Below are positions 1 to 8,946 of a stretch of DNA of 64,000 bases, piece after piece. This DNA is from JAVBOW01 sp031549495 (lineage in GTDB: Bacteria > Bacteroidota > Bacteroidia > Bacteroidales > Rikenellaceae), in the NCBI GenBank assembly GCA_031549495.1, contig JAVBPS010000041.1, positions 1 to 64,000 on the forward strand. The letters are read 5' to 3'. The first letter of the stretch is position 1. Each line of letters opens with the position of its first letter. The position numbers and the translations under genes were made by a program. The notes below the pieces were generated by a model. It did not search any database, was not told the origin of the DNA, and was given only the letters and a program-made list of their open reading frames with translations.

Positions 1-174
1 ATTTCCGCACGACTTCCCCGAAAACCCGTAAGCGGGTAAGCCGGGAGCGCGGCGCCTTGACTTTTTTGCCTACTTTTTTGGTCAAGCAAAAAAGTACGGT
101 CGCCCGTAGGCGATCCCGGCCCTGTGCTCGTCGGCCAAAAATGAACCTTTATTTCCAACACCTAATTGGCATAA
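1..174 (-). repeat. Partial copy of a terminal-inverted-repeat (MITE-like) element
   Basis: Read on the minus strand, this segment matches the left part of the elements at 6388-6818 and 43601-44074: the degenerate terminal repeat (144-174), the GGCCGACGAGC.CAGGGCCG block, the internal inverted repeat TACTTTTTTG/CAAAAAAGTA and the GCGCCGCGCTCCCGG block follow in the same order. It runs off the left edge of the window, so the other end is not visible. Its end lies 17 bp before the start codon at 192. I see no gene in it. Confidence 0.85.
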
Positions 175-191
175 CACCATAAAATCACGAT

Positions 192-2810
192 ATGATAAAC
201 TTTGTTTTCAAGGCGTCGGTAGCCATAGCCCTGTGCGGGGCTATGGCGGCCTCTACTGTTTCGGCAAAAAAGAGGGATAAAAAAGGGACGGATACGGTTG
301 CCATGCAAACGCCGTATCAGAAATTGTTCAAAGGTAAAAAGTGCGAAACGGTCCGCGGACTGGTCGCCCTGCATAAAATGGAGGGGAAGCTCTACCTGGA
401 GATCCCGCAGACGCTCTTCGGGAAAGCGATGGTCATGGGGACCACCATCGTCGAGACCACGAACAACGGCTTCGGCAGCGTGGGAGAGAAGCCGATGGGG
501 CTGATCCCGGTGATGTTCACCCTTTCGGACACGATCGTCAGCATCGGGTATACGAAGTACGCCGGGCGTACGGATAACCCACTGATCCGCAAGCGGATCG
601 AGGAAAGCGCGCGTCCGGCCACCCTCTCCGCGTTCGGGGTGAAGGCCTACAACGCGGACAGCTCGGCGGTCGTCGTCGAGGCGACCGATTTCCTGCTCGA
701 CGACGTCTATATCATGGGGCCGTTCTCGTCCAACAGCCCGGCGCTGGGGTACGGGGGGCGCCAGTTCTCGAAAGAGTTCCAGAAAGACCGGTGCTATATC
801 CGTAATATCCGCTCCTATGACGACAATTTCAGCATCGAGTCCTCGATGTCCTACCTGGTGACGGTGAAGGATAAGACGCGCACCTATATGGACGGCCAGC
901 CTTTCACGGCGGTGCTGAGCCGCAGTTTCATGCTGTTGCCCGAGGAGCGGATGGAGATCCGCCGGGGCGATCCCCGGATCGGGATATTCCCGACCATCAG
1001 CGCCGATTTTTCGCCGTCGGGCATGGGCGTGCGCGAGTATGCGATGGCCAACCACTGGCGGCTCGAACCGTCCGATCCGGCGGCCTACGCCCGCGGCGAG
1101 CTCACCACGCCCGTAAAACCCATCGTGTTCTATGTGGACGACGCGTTTCCCCAGGCGTGGCGCAAGTATGTAAAACAAGGCGTCGAGCAGTGGCAACAGG
1201 CGTTCGAAAAGATCGGTTTCAAAGAGGCCGTCGTGGCCCGCGACTACCCGACGGACGACCCTTCGTTCGACCCCAACAATTTAAAGTATTCCTGCGTGGT
1301 CTACTCGCCCTCGGAGGTGCAGAACTCCATGGGGCCGTCGTGGGTCGATCCCCGTACGGGCGAGATCCTTTCGGCGTCGGTGTACCTCTACCACAACCTG
1401 GTGAAACTGGTACGCAACTGGCGTTTCGTGCAGACCGCGGCGGCGGATCCCGATGTGCGCAAGGTCGATTTCGACCAGAAGGATATCGGCGAATGCATCC
1501 GGTATGTGGTGAGTCACGAGATCGGGCATTGCCTGGGGCTGATGCACAACATGTCGGCGTCGGCGGCGATCCCGACCGATTCCCTGCGTTCGCCCACGTT
1601 TACCCGGGTTCACGGGACGACCTATTCCATCATGGATTACGCGCGCTACAACTATGTCGCGCAACCGGGCGATAAAGAACGCGGCGTGCGCCTGATCCCC
1701 CCCGCGCTGGGCGTTTACGACTATTTCACCATAAAATGGCTCTACACGCCGCTGCCGGACTCCACGCGCACCCAGACGCTGACCCGCTGGATCGGCGAAC
1801 GCTCCGGGGACCCCGCGTACCGCTACGGCAAGCAACAGCTGTTCGTGCGCCTCGACCCGTCGTCCATCGAAGAGGACCTGGGCGACGACGCGATGCGTTC
1901 GTCCGCCTACGGGATCAGCAACCTGAAATACATCCTGTCGAATCTGGATTTCTGGATGGCCTCGCAGGATCCCGATTACAATTTCCGCGAACAGATCTAT
2001 TACGAGATCTGCTCGCAGTATGTGCGGCTGGTGAACAACGTGTTGCCGAACATCGGCGGGGTATACGTCAACGAGAGGTACCAGGGCGACGCGCTGCCCA
2101 GCTTCTCCACGGTGGATAAGGCCAAACAGCGCCGGGCCGTGCAGTTCGTCTACGACCAGTTGGGGAATATGGGCTGGCTGGAAGACCCCGAGGTGATGCG
2201 CAACCTGCCGTTGTTGGACGGCCCGGTCGCCCGGCTCGAACTCTCGCTGTTCGAGGCGCTGCTGAACCTCCATGCGTCCGTGGCGCTGTGCGCCTCGAAG
2301 GCCGAAGGGGAGAAGTACGACCAACGCGAATTCTTCGACGACATTTACACCCTGGTCTGGGCGCCGACCAAGCAGAGGCAGCCGCTGACGAACATACAAT
2401 GCCGGATCCAGAGCACGTTCGTGGATTACCTGCTGGAACGTTCGGGGTATGTGAAGATGGAGAAAAAGGGCGCCCGGCTCGCCGTCGCGGATTACGCCCC
2501 CGTGCAAGTCGAGCTCCCCGAACAGATCGCCGAACGCTACCCGTTCGCCTGGGACCGGGTACGGCCGCAGGCGGCGGATCCGTATGCCAACTGGCGATTC
2601 GACACCCGGCCGCCTTCGGAGCAGAGCGGATTCGGCTATTTCGTTTTCGTGTCGCCCCCGAACGAGCAGATCGACCACATCTGTTTCGAAATGGCGAACC
2701 GCGCCCTGAAACTAATGAAGCAATCGCTGCCGGCCGCCGACCCGAACACCCGGGCCCATTACCAACTATTGATCCTGCGGATCGAAAAAGCGATGAAAGA
2801 TAAAGCCTGA
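192..2810 (+). CDS. Secreted zinc metalloprotease (DUF5117/DUF5118/DUF4953 family)
   Basis: This 872-residue protein starts with a signal peptide (about residues 1-25, cleaved near VSA). It carries the metzincin zinc motif HEIGHCLGLMH at residues 442-452: His442, His446 and His452 are the zinc ligands and Glu443 the general base. A Met-turn-like SIMDY follows about 35 residues later. The order of N-terminal beta-rich domains, catalytic domain and long helical C-terminal part matches Bacteroidota proteins annotated as zinc-dependent metalloprotease with DUF5117, DUF5118 and DUF4953. It probably acts in the periplasm or outside the cell; the substrate is unknown. It is followed after 6 bp by an inactive-looking paralogue, so the two are probably co-transcribed. 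The ATG at 192 is the only start that gives a clean signal peptide. Confidence 0.88.
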   Translation: MINFVFKASVAIALCGAMAASTVSAKKRDKKGTDTVAMQTPYQKLFKGKKCETVRGLVALHKMEGKLYLEIPQTLFGKAMVMGTTIVETTNNGFGSVGEKPMGLIPVMFTLSDTIVSIGYTKYAGRTDNPLIRKRIEESARPATLSAFGVKAYNADSSAVVVEATDFLLDDVYIMGPFSSNSPALGYGGRQFSKEFQKDRCYIRNIRSYDDNFSIESSMSYLVTVKDKTRTYMDGQPFTAVLSRSFMLLPEERMEIRRGDPRIGIFPTISADFSPSGMGVREYAMANHWRLEPSDPAAYARGELTTPVKPIVFYVDDAFPQAWRKYVKQGVEQWQQAFEKIGFKEAVVARDYPTDDPSFDPNNLKYSCVVYSPSEVQNSMGPSWVDPRTGEILSASVYLYHNLVKLVRNWRFVQTAAADPDVRKVDFDQKDIGECIRYVVSHEIGHCLGLMHNMSASAAIPTDSLRSPTFTRVHGTTYSIMDYARYNYVAQPGDKERGVRLIPPALGVYDYFTIKWLYTPLPDSTRTQTLTRWIGERSGDPAYRYGKQQLFVRLDPSSIEEDLGDDAMRSSAYGISNLKYILSNLDFWMASQDPDYNFREQIYYEICSQYVRLVNNVLPNIGGVYVNERYQGDALPSFSTVDKAKQRRAVQFVYDQLGNMGWLEDPEVMRNLPLLDGPVARLELSLFEALLNLHASVALCASKAEGEKYDQREFFDDIYTLVWAPTKQRQPLTNIQCRIQSTFVDYLLERSGYVKMEKKGARLAVADYAPVQVELPEQIAERYPFAWDRVRPQAADPYANWRFDTRPPSEQSGFGYFVFVSPPNEQIDHICFEMANRALKLMKQSLPAADPNTRAHYQLLILRIEKAMKDKA

Positions 2811-2816
2811 GCCCGC

Positions 2817-5237
2817 ATGAAAAAGAGTATATTTTTAGCCGTTATTTTTATCGTAGTCCTGAACTTTCCCGCCTATCCGTATATAAAGCCGGACAAAAAA
2901 AAGAAAGCGGCGGAGGTGGAAAAACCGGCCTACGACAAATTCTTCGAGGGGAAAAAGATGACCACCTCGAAAGGCTTCATCACCCTCCACCTGCACCAGG
3001 GAAAGGTGTACGGAGAGTTGCCGCTGGCGATGATGGGGCGCGATCTGATGCTGAGCAGCTGCATCGCCGGGATCAGCGACAACCGGGAGGGCGCCGTCGG
3101 GCAATCCGAGCGATGCAACCTGGCGCGATTTGAACTGGCGGATGAAAAATCGCTGGTCCTGAAAATCTTTACGCGACCCTCCACCATCGGCGGCGGGCAA
3201 AATCCGAAGGTGGAGGCGTCCAACGCCGGGGCCGTGCACAAAAAGATGAAGATCGAATGCTACAATGCCGACAGCAGCGCCCTGGTCGCGCAGCTGACCC
3301 CTTTGTTCCTGGAGTTTTCGAAAACGACCTCGCCGTTCCCCGCGATGGCCGCGAACTCCTTCGGGGGAATGGTCGAGCGCATCCACAAGGCCAAACCGGA
3401 CCGATCGTCGGTGGCGGGGGTTAAATGCGGCGAAACCAGCGCCGTGGTGCGGTGCGACATGGGTTTCGACGTCGACCTGATGGTTTTCGGGGCGTTCCCC
3501 ATGACGAAGGATTATCCGGTGGGCGTGACCGTCAACCGCATCGTCACCCTGCTGCCGGAGCCGGTACAGCCCTGCCGGGCCGACTCCCGGGTCGCGGTAC
3601 GGACGATCCGTATGCCCGACCTGGAAGCCGAAAAATCGGAGATGAAAAATTCCCATATCGCAACCCGCTGGCGGCTCGAACCGGGCCGTCAGATCGTGTT
3701 CTACCTCGACCCCGCGCTGCCCGCGGAGTGGAAGCCCTACATAAAAGCCGGCATCGAGAGCTGGAACGGCCCGCTGCGCAAGATCGGGTACGGCGATGCG
3801 ATCCGGGTGAGCGAATGCCCCTCGCAAGCGTTCGACCTGAACGACGCGATGGTGTCGGCCGTGCGGTATGTCCCCGCCGATGGTGCAAATATCGAGACGT
3901 CGGTGATGATCGACCCGCGGAGCGGCGAGATCCTTCAGGCGTCGATCTATCTTTTCAACGGCGCCCTGCGCGGGATGCTGGCCGCCTGCCTGGCCAATAC
4001 GATGGGGGCCGACCCCACGGTGCGTACGGCCAAACCCGGCGGCGAGCTATCGGGCGCGCTGATCCAAAGCGCCATAACCCGCGCCATGGGCCGCTGCCTG
4101 GGCCTGGCGGAGAACTGCGCGGCCTCGTCCCTCTATCCGGTCGACTCGCTCCGGTCGGCGTCGTTTACCCGCACGCACGGGCTTTCGCCCTCGATCATGG
4201 ACGATGTGCCGTGCAATTACATCGCCCAGCCGGAAGACCTCGCCGCGGGAGTCGTGATGATCCAGACCGACCCGGGAGCGTTCGACGAATTCACCATCCG
4301 GTGCCTCTACTCGGAAAACCTGACGGAAAGTGCGCTCGATCGGATGATCAAAGCCTGGCCGCAATACCGCTTCGGCCAATCGCCGTCGTACAGGGCCGAC
4401 TACGACCCCTCGTCGCAGCGGGACGACCTGGGCGACGATCCGGTCAGGGCCGCGCAGTATGCCATTCGGAATATGAAGCGCGCCTACCCCCTCTTTGTGG
4501 CGTGGTACGCCGATGCCGACGATGATTTCACGCTCCGCAATCTTCTCGTGCAGCAGATCGACAACACGCTGCGCAGCCGTCTTTCCGCGGTCATGGCCTG
4601 CATAGGAGGGATGGCGATCGATAACGTCCACCAGGGCGACCGGCGCCAAACGTGTACGGTCCTGCCGAAAGAGAGGCAGCGCGAAGCGTTCAGGTACATT
4701 TGCGAGGCGATCAGGGATCTCGACTGGCTCAATGATTTCGAGGTGCAGAAACAGCTCGAAATCGGTAATCAGCGCGGCACGGAAATAGCCGACCGTTTCT
4801 GCAAGGACATTCTCTCGCGCATGAATTACCTCGCGTTGAGTTACAAGCGGGACCCGGCTTCCTATAGCCCCGAGGAATTTATGGACGATCTGTACGCCTA
4901 TGTCTGGGAGGGGACGCTCAAAAGAAGAGCGTTGTCTGAGGCCGAAATGCAGCTTCAGGCCGCGCTCGTAGGGACGCTTATCGCCACCTGCGATCTGTCC
5001 TCCCCGCAGAAACAGGCTGCCGCCGCTCCCGCCGCATTAGCGGGCTACGATACCGGCGGGCCGGGCTTCATGACCCCCGGCCCGGTACAGGCCGTTGCCG
5101 AAGGGATGGACTCCTACTCTTTCAACGCTCTGCTGCGCATCAAAAACCTGTTGACCCGGGCGGTCGGGGAAAACACGGGGGATATCCGCAAACACTATGG
5201 TTATTTGCTGTTTAAGATCAACCAGCGTTTTTTATAG
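2817..5237 (+). CDS. Catalytically dead paralogue of the upstream metalloprotease
   Basis: This 806-residue secreted protein (signal peptide about 1-21) aligns with the upstream protease over its whole length. It shares blocks such as the WRLEPG/IVFYLDPALP region, DPRSGEILQASIYLF and DSLRSASFTRTHG. At the zinc site the sequence is RAMGRCLGLAE (residues 422-432), where the neighbour has HEIGHCLGLMH. All three zinc-ligand positions (Arg422, Arg426, Glu432) and the general-base position (Ala423) are replaced. The Met-turn region (SIMDDVP) and the reading frame are intact, so this looks like a maintained pseudoenzyme and not a decaying gene. A role as a partner, chaperone or inhibitor of the active protease is an inference from the tandem arrangement. 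Confidence 0.85.
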   Translation: MKKSIFLAVIFIVVLNFPAYPYIKPDKKKKAAEVEKPAYDKFFEGKKMTTSKGFITLHLHQGKVYGELPLAMMGRDLMLSSCIAGISDNREGAVGQSERCNLARFELADEKSLVLKIFTRPSTIGGGQNPKVEASNAGAVHKKMKIECYNADSSALVAQLTPLFLEFSKTTSPFPAMAANSFGGMVERIHKAKPDRSSVAGVKCGETSAVVRCDMGFDVDLMVFGAFPMTKDYPVGVTVNRIVTLLPEPVQPCRADSRVAVRTIRMPDLEAEKSEMKNSHIATRWRLEPGRQIVFYLDPALPAEWKPYIKAGIESWNGPLRKIGYGDAIRVSECPSQAFDLNDAMVSAVRYVPADGANIETSVMIDPRSGEILQASIYLFNGALRGMLAACLANTMGADPTVRTAKPGGELSGALIQSAITRAMGRCLGLAENCAASSLYPVDSLRSASFTRTHGLSPSIMDDVPCNYIAQPEDLAAGVVMIQTDPGAFDEFTIRCLYSENLTESALDRMIKAWPQYRFGQSPSYRADYDPSSQRDDLGDDPVRAAQYAIRNMKRAYPLFVAWYADADDDFTLRNLLVQQIDNTLRSRLSAVMACIGGMAIDNVHQGDRRQTCTVLPKERQREAFRYICEAIRDLDWLNDFEVQKQLEIGNQRGTEIADRFCKDILSRMNYLALSYKRDPASYSPEEFMDDLYAYVWEGTLKRRALSEAEMQLQAALVGTLIATCDLSSPQKQAAAAPAALAGYDTGGPGFMTPGPVQAVAEGMDSYSFNALLRIKNLLTRAVGENTGDIRKHYGYLLFKINQRFL

Positions 5238-5294
5238 GGCCTCCGTGGAGCTCCTGGGGAAATCCACTCCTGCGAAAACGGCAGACAGGCGGGA

Positions 5295-6350
5295 TCATTT
5301 CCCCGCGAGCAATTCCATGCCGTATTTGAGCGCCGCTTCCTTTTCGGGCGAGTAGGTATCGCTGCCGCGCGTGCCGCCGATCACGTCTTTCGCGTAGACG
5401 TTCAGGTAGGAGCAATGGCCCCGTTTGGCCGCTTCCATCACGCCGTGCAGCGAACCGGTCTCCCTCACGTCCGCCGCGCCGACCATTTCGAAGAATATTT
5501 TGGTCTTCTGCGCCCAGCGGGCCAGCATCTCCACCTTGTTCGATTCGCTGTCCGTGTAGCGATTGGCCGTCAGGCCGTTCTGGCCGATGTACATGCCGCA
5601 TTCGACCGCCCGATCGCCGAACAGTTCGAAGTTGTTGCCGTTCTCCAAGGTTCCTTTGTTCAGGGCGATCTCCGTGGGCAGGCTTTTGAACAGGGCGGTG
5701 GCGTTGCCGATCCAGCCGAGCACCGTCTCGATCCACAGCCGGTCCGAATAGACGCTCCCGTCGCTCGCTTCGGCCGTGGCGAAGACGGCTTTGAAATCGG
5801 GGTCGCGCTGGGCGATGGTTCGGAAACGGAAGGGGTTGGTCTCGGCGCCGGGGGTGATGTCGATGAACAGGATGTTGGGGTTGTCGTCGTAGCGTTTGGC
5901 CACTTCACCCAGGAATTTCAGGGCGTATTCGAGGTATATGGGATCCCAGAAGAGCGGGATCTCCGTGCCGCTCGGCTCGTGGTAGATGTATTTGGCCCCT
6001 TTGCCCCACACCCATGACGGGTTGGGGGTTTTGGCCATCGGGTCCTGCCAGTAGCCGCTCGTGGACCATTGCATGCGCAGGGCCACTTTCTTGCCCGCCT
6101 TCGCCCATTCGTCGATGAAGTCGTCGATGCTGCTCCAGTCGTAGACACCCTCTTTTTTCTCGATGTTGGCCCATTTGATCGTCCGCACGGCGCCGATGAT
6201 GTAAGGGTTTTTCTTCACCAGGTCGTTTTCGCCCTGCTCGTAGCTGGCGAAGAAGAGCAGGCCGGACGCGGGTTCGCGCGGGGTGGCGGCACGGGAAGGA
6301 ATGACGGCCGCGAGCAGCAAAACAATGGATAACAGGTTGTGAAGTTTCAT
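5295..6350 (-). CDS. Putative GH-A-like secreted glycosidase, paralogue 1 of 3
   Basis: This 351-residue protein has a signal peptide (about 1-22) and then a likely TIM-barrel that begins GLLFFASYE. Features typical of clan GH-A barrels are visible: IEKKEGVYDW near strand 2, ITPGAET near strand 4 with Glu170 as candidate acid/base, and IFFEMV near strand 7 with Glu288 as candidate nucleophile. Two close paralogues lie at 23725-24804 and 24801-25901. The general look is that of GH42 or other beta-galactosidase-like N-terminal barrels, but I cannot assign a CAZy family. The gene lies downstream of the sulfatase and GH42-like genes on the same strand, separated from them by a TIR element and a palindromic repeat. 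The product is probably periplasmic. Confidence 0.6.
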   Translation of the reverse strand: MKLHNLLSIVLLLAAVIPSRAATPREPASGLLFFASYEQGENDLVKKNPYIIGAVRTIKWANIEKKEGVYDWSSIDDFIDEWAKAGKKVALRMQWSTSGYWQDPMAKTPNPSWVWGKGAKYIYHEPSGTEIPLFWDPIYLEYALKFLGEVAKRYDDNPNILFIDITPGAETNPFRFRTIAQRDPDFKAVFATAEASDGSVYSDRLWIETVLGWIGNATALFKSLPTEIALNKGTLENGNNFELFGDRAVECGMYIGQNGLTANRYTDSESNKVEMLARWAQKTKIFFEMVGAADVRETGSLHGVMEAAKRGHCSYLNVYAKDVIGGTRGSDTYSPEKEAALKYGMELLAGK

Positions 6351-6387
6351 AAGCCGGTTTGCAATTAAACTTAATCTTTATGTGTTT

Positions 6388-6818
6388 ATGCGAATTAAGA
6401 GTTGAAAATAAATGTTCTTTTTTGGGCCGACGAGCGCAGGGCCGGTATCGCCTACGGGCGACTTACTTTTTTGCTTGATCAAAAAAGTAAGCAAAAAAAT
6501 CAAGGCGCCGCGCTCCCGGCTTACCCGCTTACGGATTTTCGGGGGAGTCGGCCGGAAATTCCACGAGCGCAGGGCCCCCGCGCCGCACAAGGCCCTCTGC
6601 ACACGCTTCGCTGCCACGGTTCCAGTTTCCGGCCTTTGTCCCCCGAAAACCCTGGCGGGTCCCAAGCCTCCCGCTTAATGGCGCCAGGCCACCGCGCATT
6701 GGCCGCCGCTCATCCCTCCGCGCCCCCGCCTTCGGCTACCGATGGTGGGGTTCCGTAGGGGCACCCCTTGTGGGTGCCCAAATAAGACCAACGGTTATTT
6801 TCAACTCTTAATTCGCAT
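6388..6818 (+). repeat. Complete TIR (MITE-like) element, 431 bp
   Basis: The element is bounded by a perfect 24-bp terminal inverted repeat (6388-6411 and 6795-6818). Inside are a perfect inverted repeat TACTTTTTTG/CAAAAAAGTA-like segment near 6470-6490 and a GGGCACCC/GGGTGCCC hairpin near the right end (about 6758-6780). It is closely similar to 43601-44074 and, reversed, to 1-174. No transposase is encoded; the short open frames inside do not keep one reading frame between copies. Together with the palindrome at 6821-6912 it fills the 583-base gap between the GH-A-like and GH42-like genes. The left end is 37 bp from the start codon of the minus-strand gene at 6350. Confidence 0.85.
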
Positions 6819-6820
6819 TA

Positions 6821-6912
6821 TTTGTCATTCTGAACGCAGTGAAGAATCTTGGTCGGAATTGTTTGCCGAACCCAGCCCGACCAGGATTCTTCGCTTCGCT
6901 CTGAATGACAAA
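6821..6912. repeat. REP-like palindromic repeat, copy A
   Basis: The sequence is a long imperfect palindrome that begins TTTGTCATTC and ends GAATGACAAA. The inner arms are GAAGAATCTTGGTCGG and CCGACCAGGATTCTTC. The same unit recurs at 14950-15037, 29651-29739 and 31283-31353. Here it abuts the TIR element and lies 21 bp beyond the stop codon of the GH42-like gene, so it may also end that transcript. Confidence 0.88.
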
Positions 6913-6933
6913 GCCGGGGAGGCAATGGCGGTT

Positions 6934-8922
6934 CTATCTCCAGAGGATCACCACCGACTCTTCGGGGGCGAGGGCGAGTTTCGACGCGGTCACTTTGGCT
7001 GTGCCGTAGAGGGTTTGCGGGGTGAGTTTTCCGGCTTTCATGTCGAGTTGCACAGGCTTCGTGCCCTTGTTGCACACATGGCTCATATAGCTGCCGCCCG
7101 AGCGCAGGGTGCGCATCACCACCCCGTCGTGGGCGCCAGCGAAGGTGACGGGAGCTTTATCCTTGAGCGTCCCCGCCGCGTATTGCTCCATGAAACGGCG
7201 CAGCGGCTTGCCGTCAGCATGCCAGGCCCCCAATTCGATCATCGAGGGGCACCAGACCACCTCGCCCTGGCCATACTTATTGGTCACCAGCAGGACGCCT
7301 TCGTCGTCCCGGCCCAGCACCGTGGCCGAGTAGTTGCGGATCAGGCCCTTGAAATGGCTGACGGGCATCACGCTGCCGGCGACATTGAGGTCGAAGCGGC
7401 GACCAAGCATCTTGTACTCGCTGAAATTGGCGCCGAGCATCTCTTTTAGCGGATGGTCGCCCATGGCGATGCAATGGTCGTTCTCGTCGAAGAAGCCGGT
7501 CATGGAGGTCATCACCAGTTTGCCTCCCCGCTTGACGAAATTCTTGATGTTGTCCCAATGGTACGAGGGCAGCGCGACCATATTGGCCAGCACGATCACC
7601 TCACCCGCGGGATCTTTCTTCCAGTCGTAAAGATCCATCGCACAGATCGATGGGTGCAGGCCGCACTCGGTGAGCGCCTTGTAATCGGCCAGCAGCGAGG
7701 CGATGGGCGCTTCGGTCTCGCGTGCGTCCCAGCCCGGTTTTTTGTTCGCCTGGACGTTCTGTACAAAATAGGATTCATGGTTATACATCAGCGTGACCGG
7801 ATCGAACACGGGTTCGGCCTGTTTGAAGAACTCCTTATGCGCGAGCACCGTTTTGATCACCTGCGCCGAAGCGTCCATCCGGTCGCTCAGTTCGTCCTGC
7901 AGGGTCAGCAGCGCCCATTCGCCCGACTCCTTGACCGAGGCGCGCGCGTTGAGACACCAGAAGATGGTCCCCTCGGCGCCCGACATGATGCCCGTCCAGA
8001 GCCATTGTTCGATCTCCCTGCGCGTGGGGCAGAAGGGGTCGCGGCCGCTGTAGAGGTTGTTGCCGCCCTGCAATTCGGTGATCCAATAAGGATTTTGGAT
8101 CGCCCCGTTGCGGATGATGTCGCAGTTGGCCGCCACGCCCAGCAGGTATTCGTCGCGATTTAAAAGGTAGAAGTGGTGCGCGGGGTGCATCGACGCCCCG
8201 AGCGAATTCAGATATTGCGCCATCGCCGGGAAATCGTACTGCGGCAGCAGCGCGTAGATGGCGTGCGGGTTGACGTGGTGCGGGGTCTTCGGGTCGATCT
8301 TACGCACCTCGTCCGAGATGCGTTTGAGGTAGTCGTTGATCATGTAGCGCATGAAATAATCCTGCGACAGGTCGGCCGTCAGGTAGCCGCCGCTGTCATA
8401 GGCGGGCTTGGGCTGCGCTTTGCGCCATTGTTTGAATATGGGCTTGTAGTACTCCGTCACCGGGGCGACCCGGCTGCCCGGTTCGTTCTGCAACACCCAG
8501 GCGTAGAGGGCGGGATGGTCCTTGTAGTGGGTCACCGCGGCGCGGATGTATGCCATGACCGAGGCCATGTGCCGCTCGTCCTGCGGGAAACGGGTCCCGG
8601 CCAGGCTCTCCTCCCCCTGGGCGTTGGGGAAGAGGGTGACGAACATCTTCACCCCGTGGCGGGCGGCGGCGTCGAACGTCGTGTCGAAAAGCGAGTAGTC
8701 CCAGTTGCCCTGCCCGTCCTTCATGTAGGCCTCGAACAGACGCAGGCGGCACACTTCCATGCCCGCGTCGTGCATGATGCGGAACCAGTTGTCGATCTGT
8801 GCCGGGGTCTGCCCCTGCTCGACGAACACCTGCGCCCCGATGAGCGGGTAGTCGGTCTTTTGCGCGCGCGAGGAGAATGCAACGACAAACAGCAGAAAAC
8901 AGGTCAGGAATGTTTTTTTCAT
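6934..8922 (-). CDS. GH42-like beta-galactosidase, secreted
   Basis: This 662-residue protein has a signal peptide (about 1-20). The TIM barrel carries a strand-4 VLQNEPGS motif with candidate acid/base Glu147 and a strand-7 WITELQGG motif with candidate nucleophile Glu283. The latter part contains a glutaminase-like (trimerisation-type) fold, with text such as YGQGEVVWCPSMIELG, and a C-terminal beta domain. This is the A/B/C layout of GH42 beta-galactosidases. The protein probably removes beta-galactosyl or a related sugar in the periplasm. It follows the sulfatase by 24 bp on the same strand, so the two should be one operon. The specificity could differ from galactose, since GH42-like proteins in PULs vary. 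Confidence 0.72.
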   Translation of the reverse strand: MKKTFLTCFLLFVVAFSSRAQKTDYPLIGAQVFVEQGQTPAQIDNWFRIMHDAGMEVCRLRLFEAYMKDGQGNWDYSLFDTTFDAAARHGVKMFVTLFPNAQGEESLAGTRFPQDERHMASVMAYIRAAVTHYKDHPALYAWVLQNEPGSRVAPVTEYYKPIFKQWRKAQPKPAYDSGGYLTADLSQDYFMRYMINDYLKRISDEVRKIDPKTPHHVNPHAIYALLPQYDFPAMAQYLNSLGASMHPAHHFYLLNRDEYLLGVAANCDIIRNGAIQNPYWITELQGGNNLYSGRDPFCPTRREIEQWLWTGIMSGAEGTIFWCLNARASVKESGEWALLTLQDELSDRMDASAQVIKTVLAHKEFFKQAEPVFDPVTLMYNHESYFVQNVQANKKPGWDARETEAPIASLLADYKALTECGLHPSICAMDLYDWKKDPAGEVIVLANMVALPSYHWDNIKNFVKRGGKLVMTSMTGFFDENDHCIAMGDHPLKEMLGANFSEYKMLGRRFDLNVAGSVMPVSHFKGLIRNYSATVLGRDDEGVLLVTNKYGQGEVVWCPSMIELGAWHADGKPLRRFMEQYAAGTLKDKAPVTFAGAHDGVVMRTLRSGGSYMSHVCNKGTKPVQLDMKAGKLTPQTLYGTAKVTASKLALAPEESVVILWR

Positions 8923-8946
8923 CTCTTTTTTTATTGGCAGTCAGTT

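Noticed and set aside
6402..6758. Short open frames inside the TIR element (also 43617-44012)
   Set aside because: The similar peptides appear in different frames in the two copies, as expected from similar DNA and not from a conserved protein.
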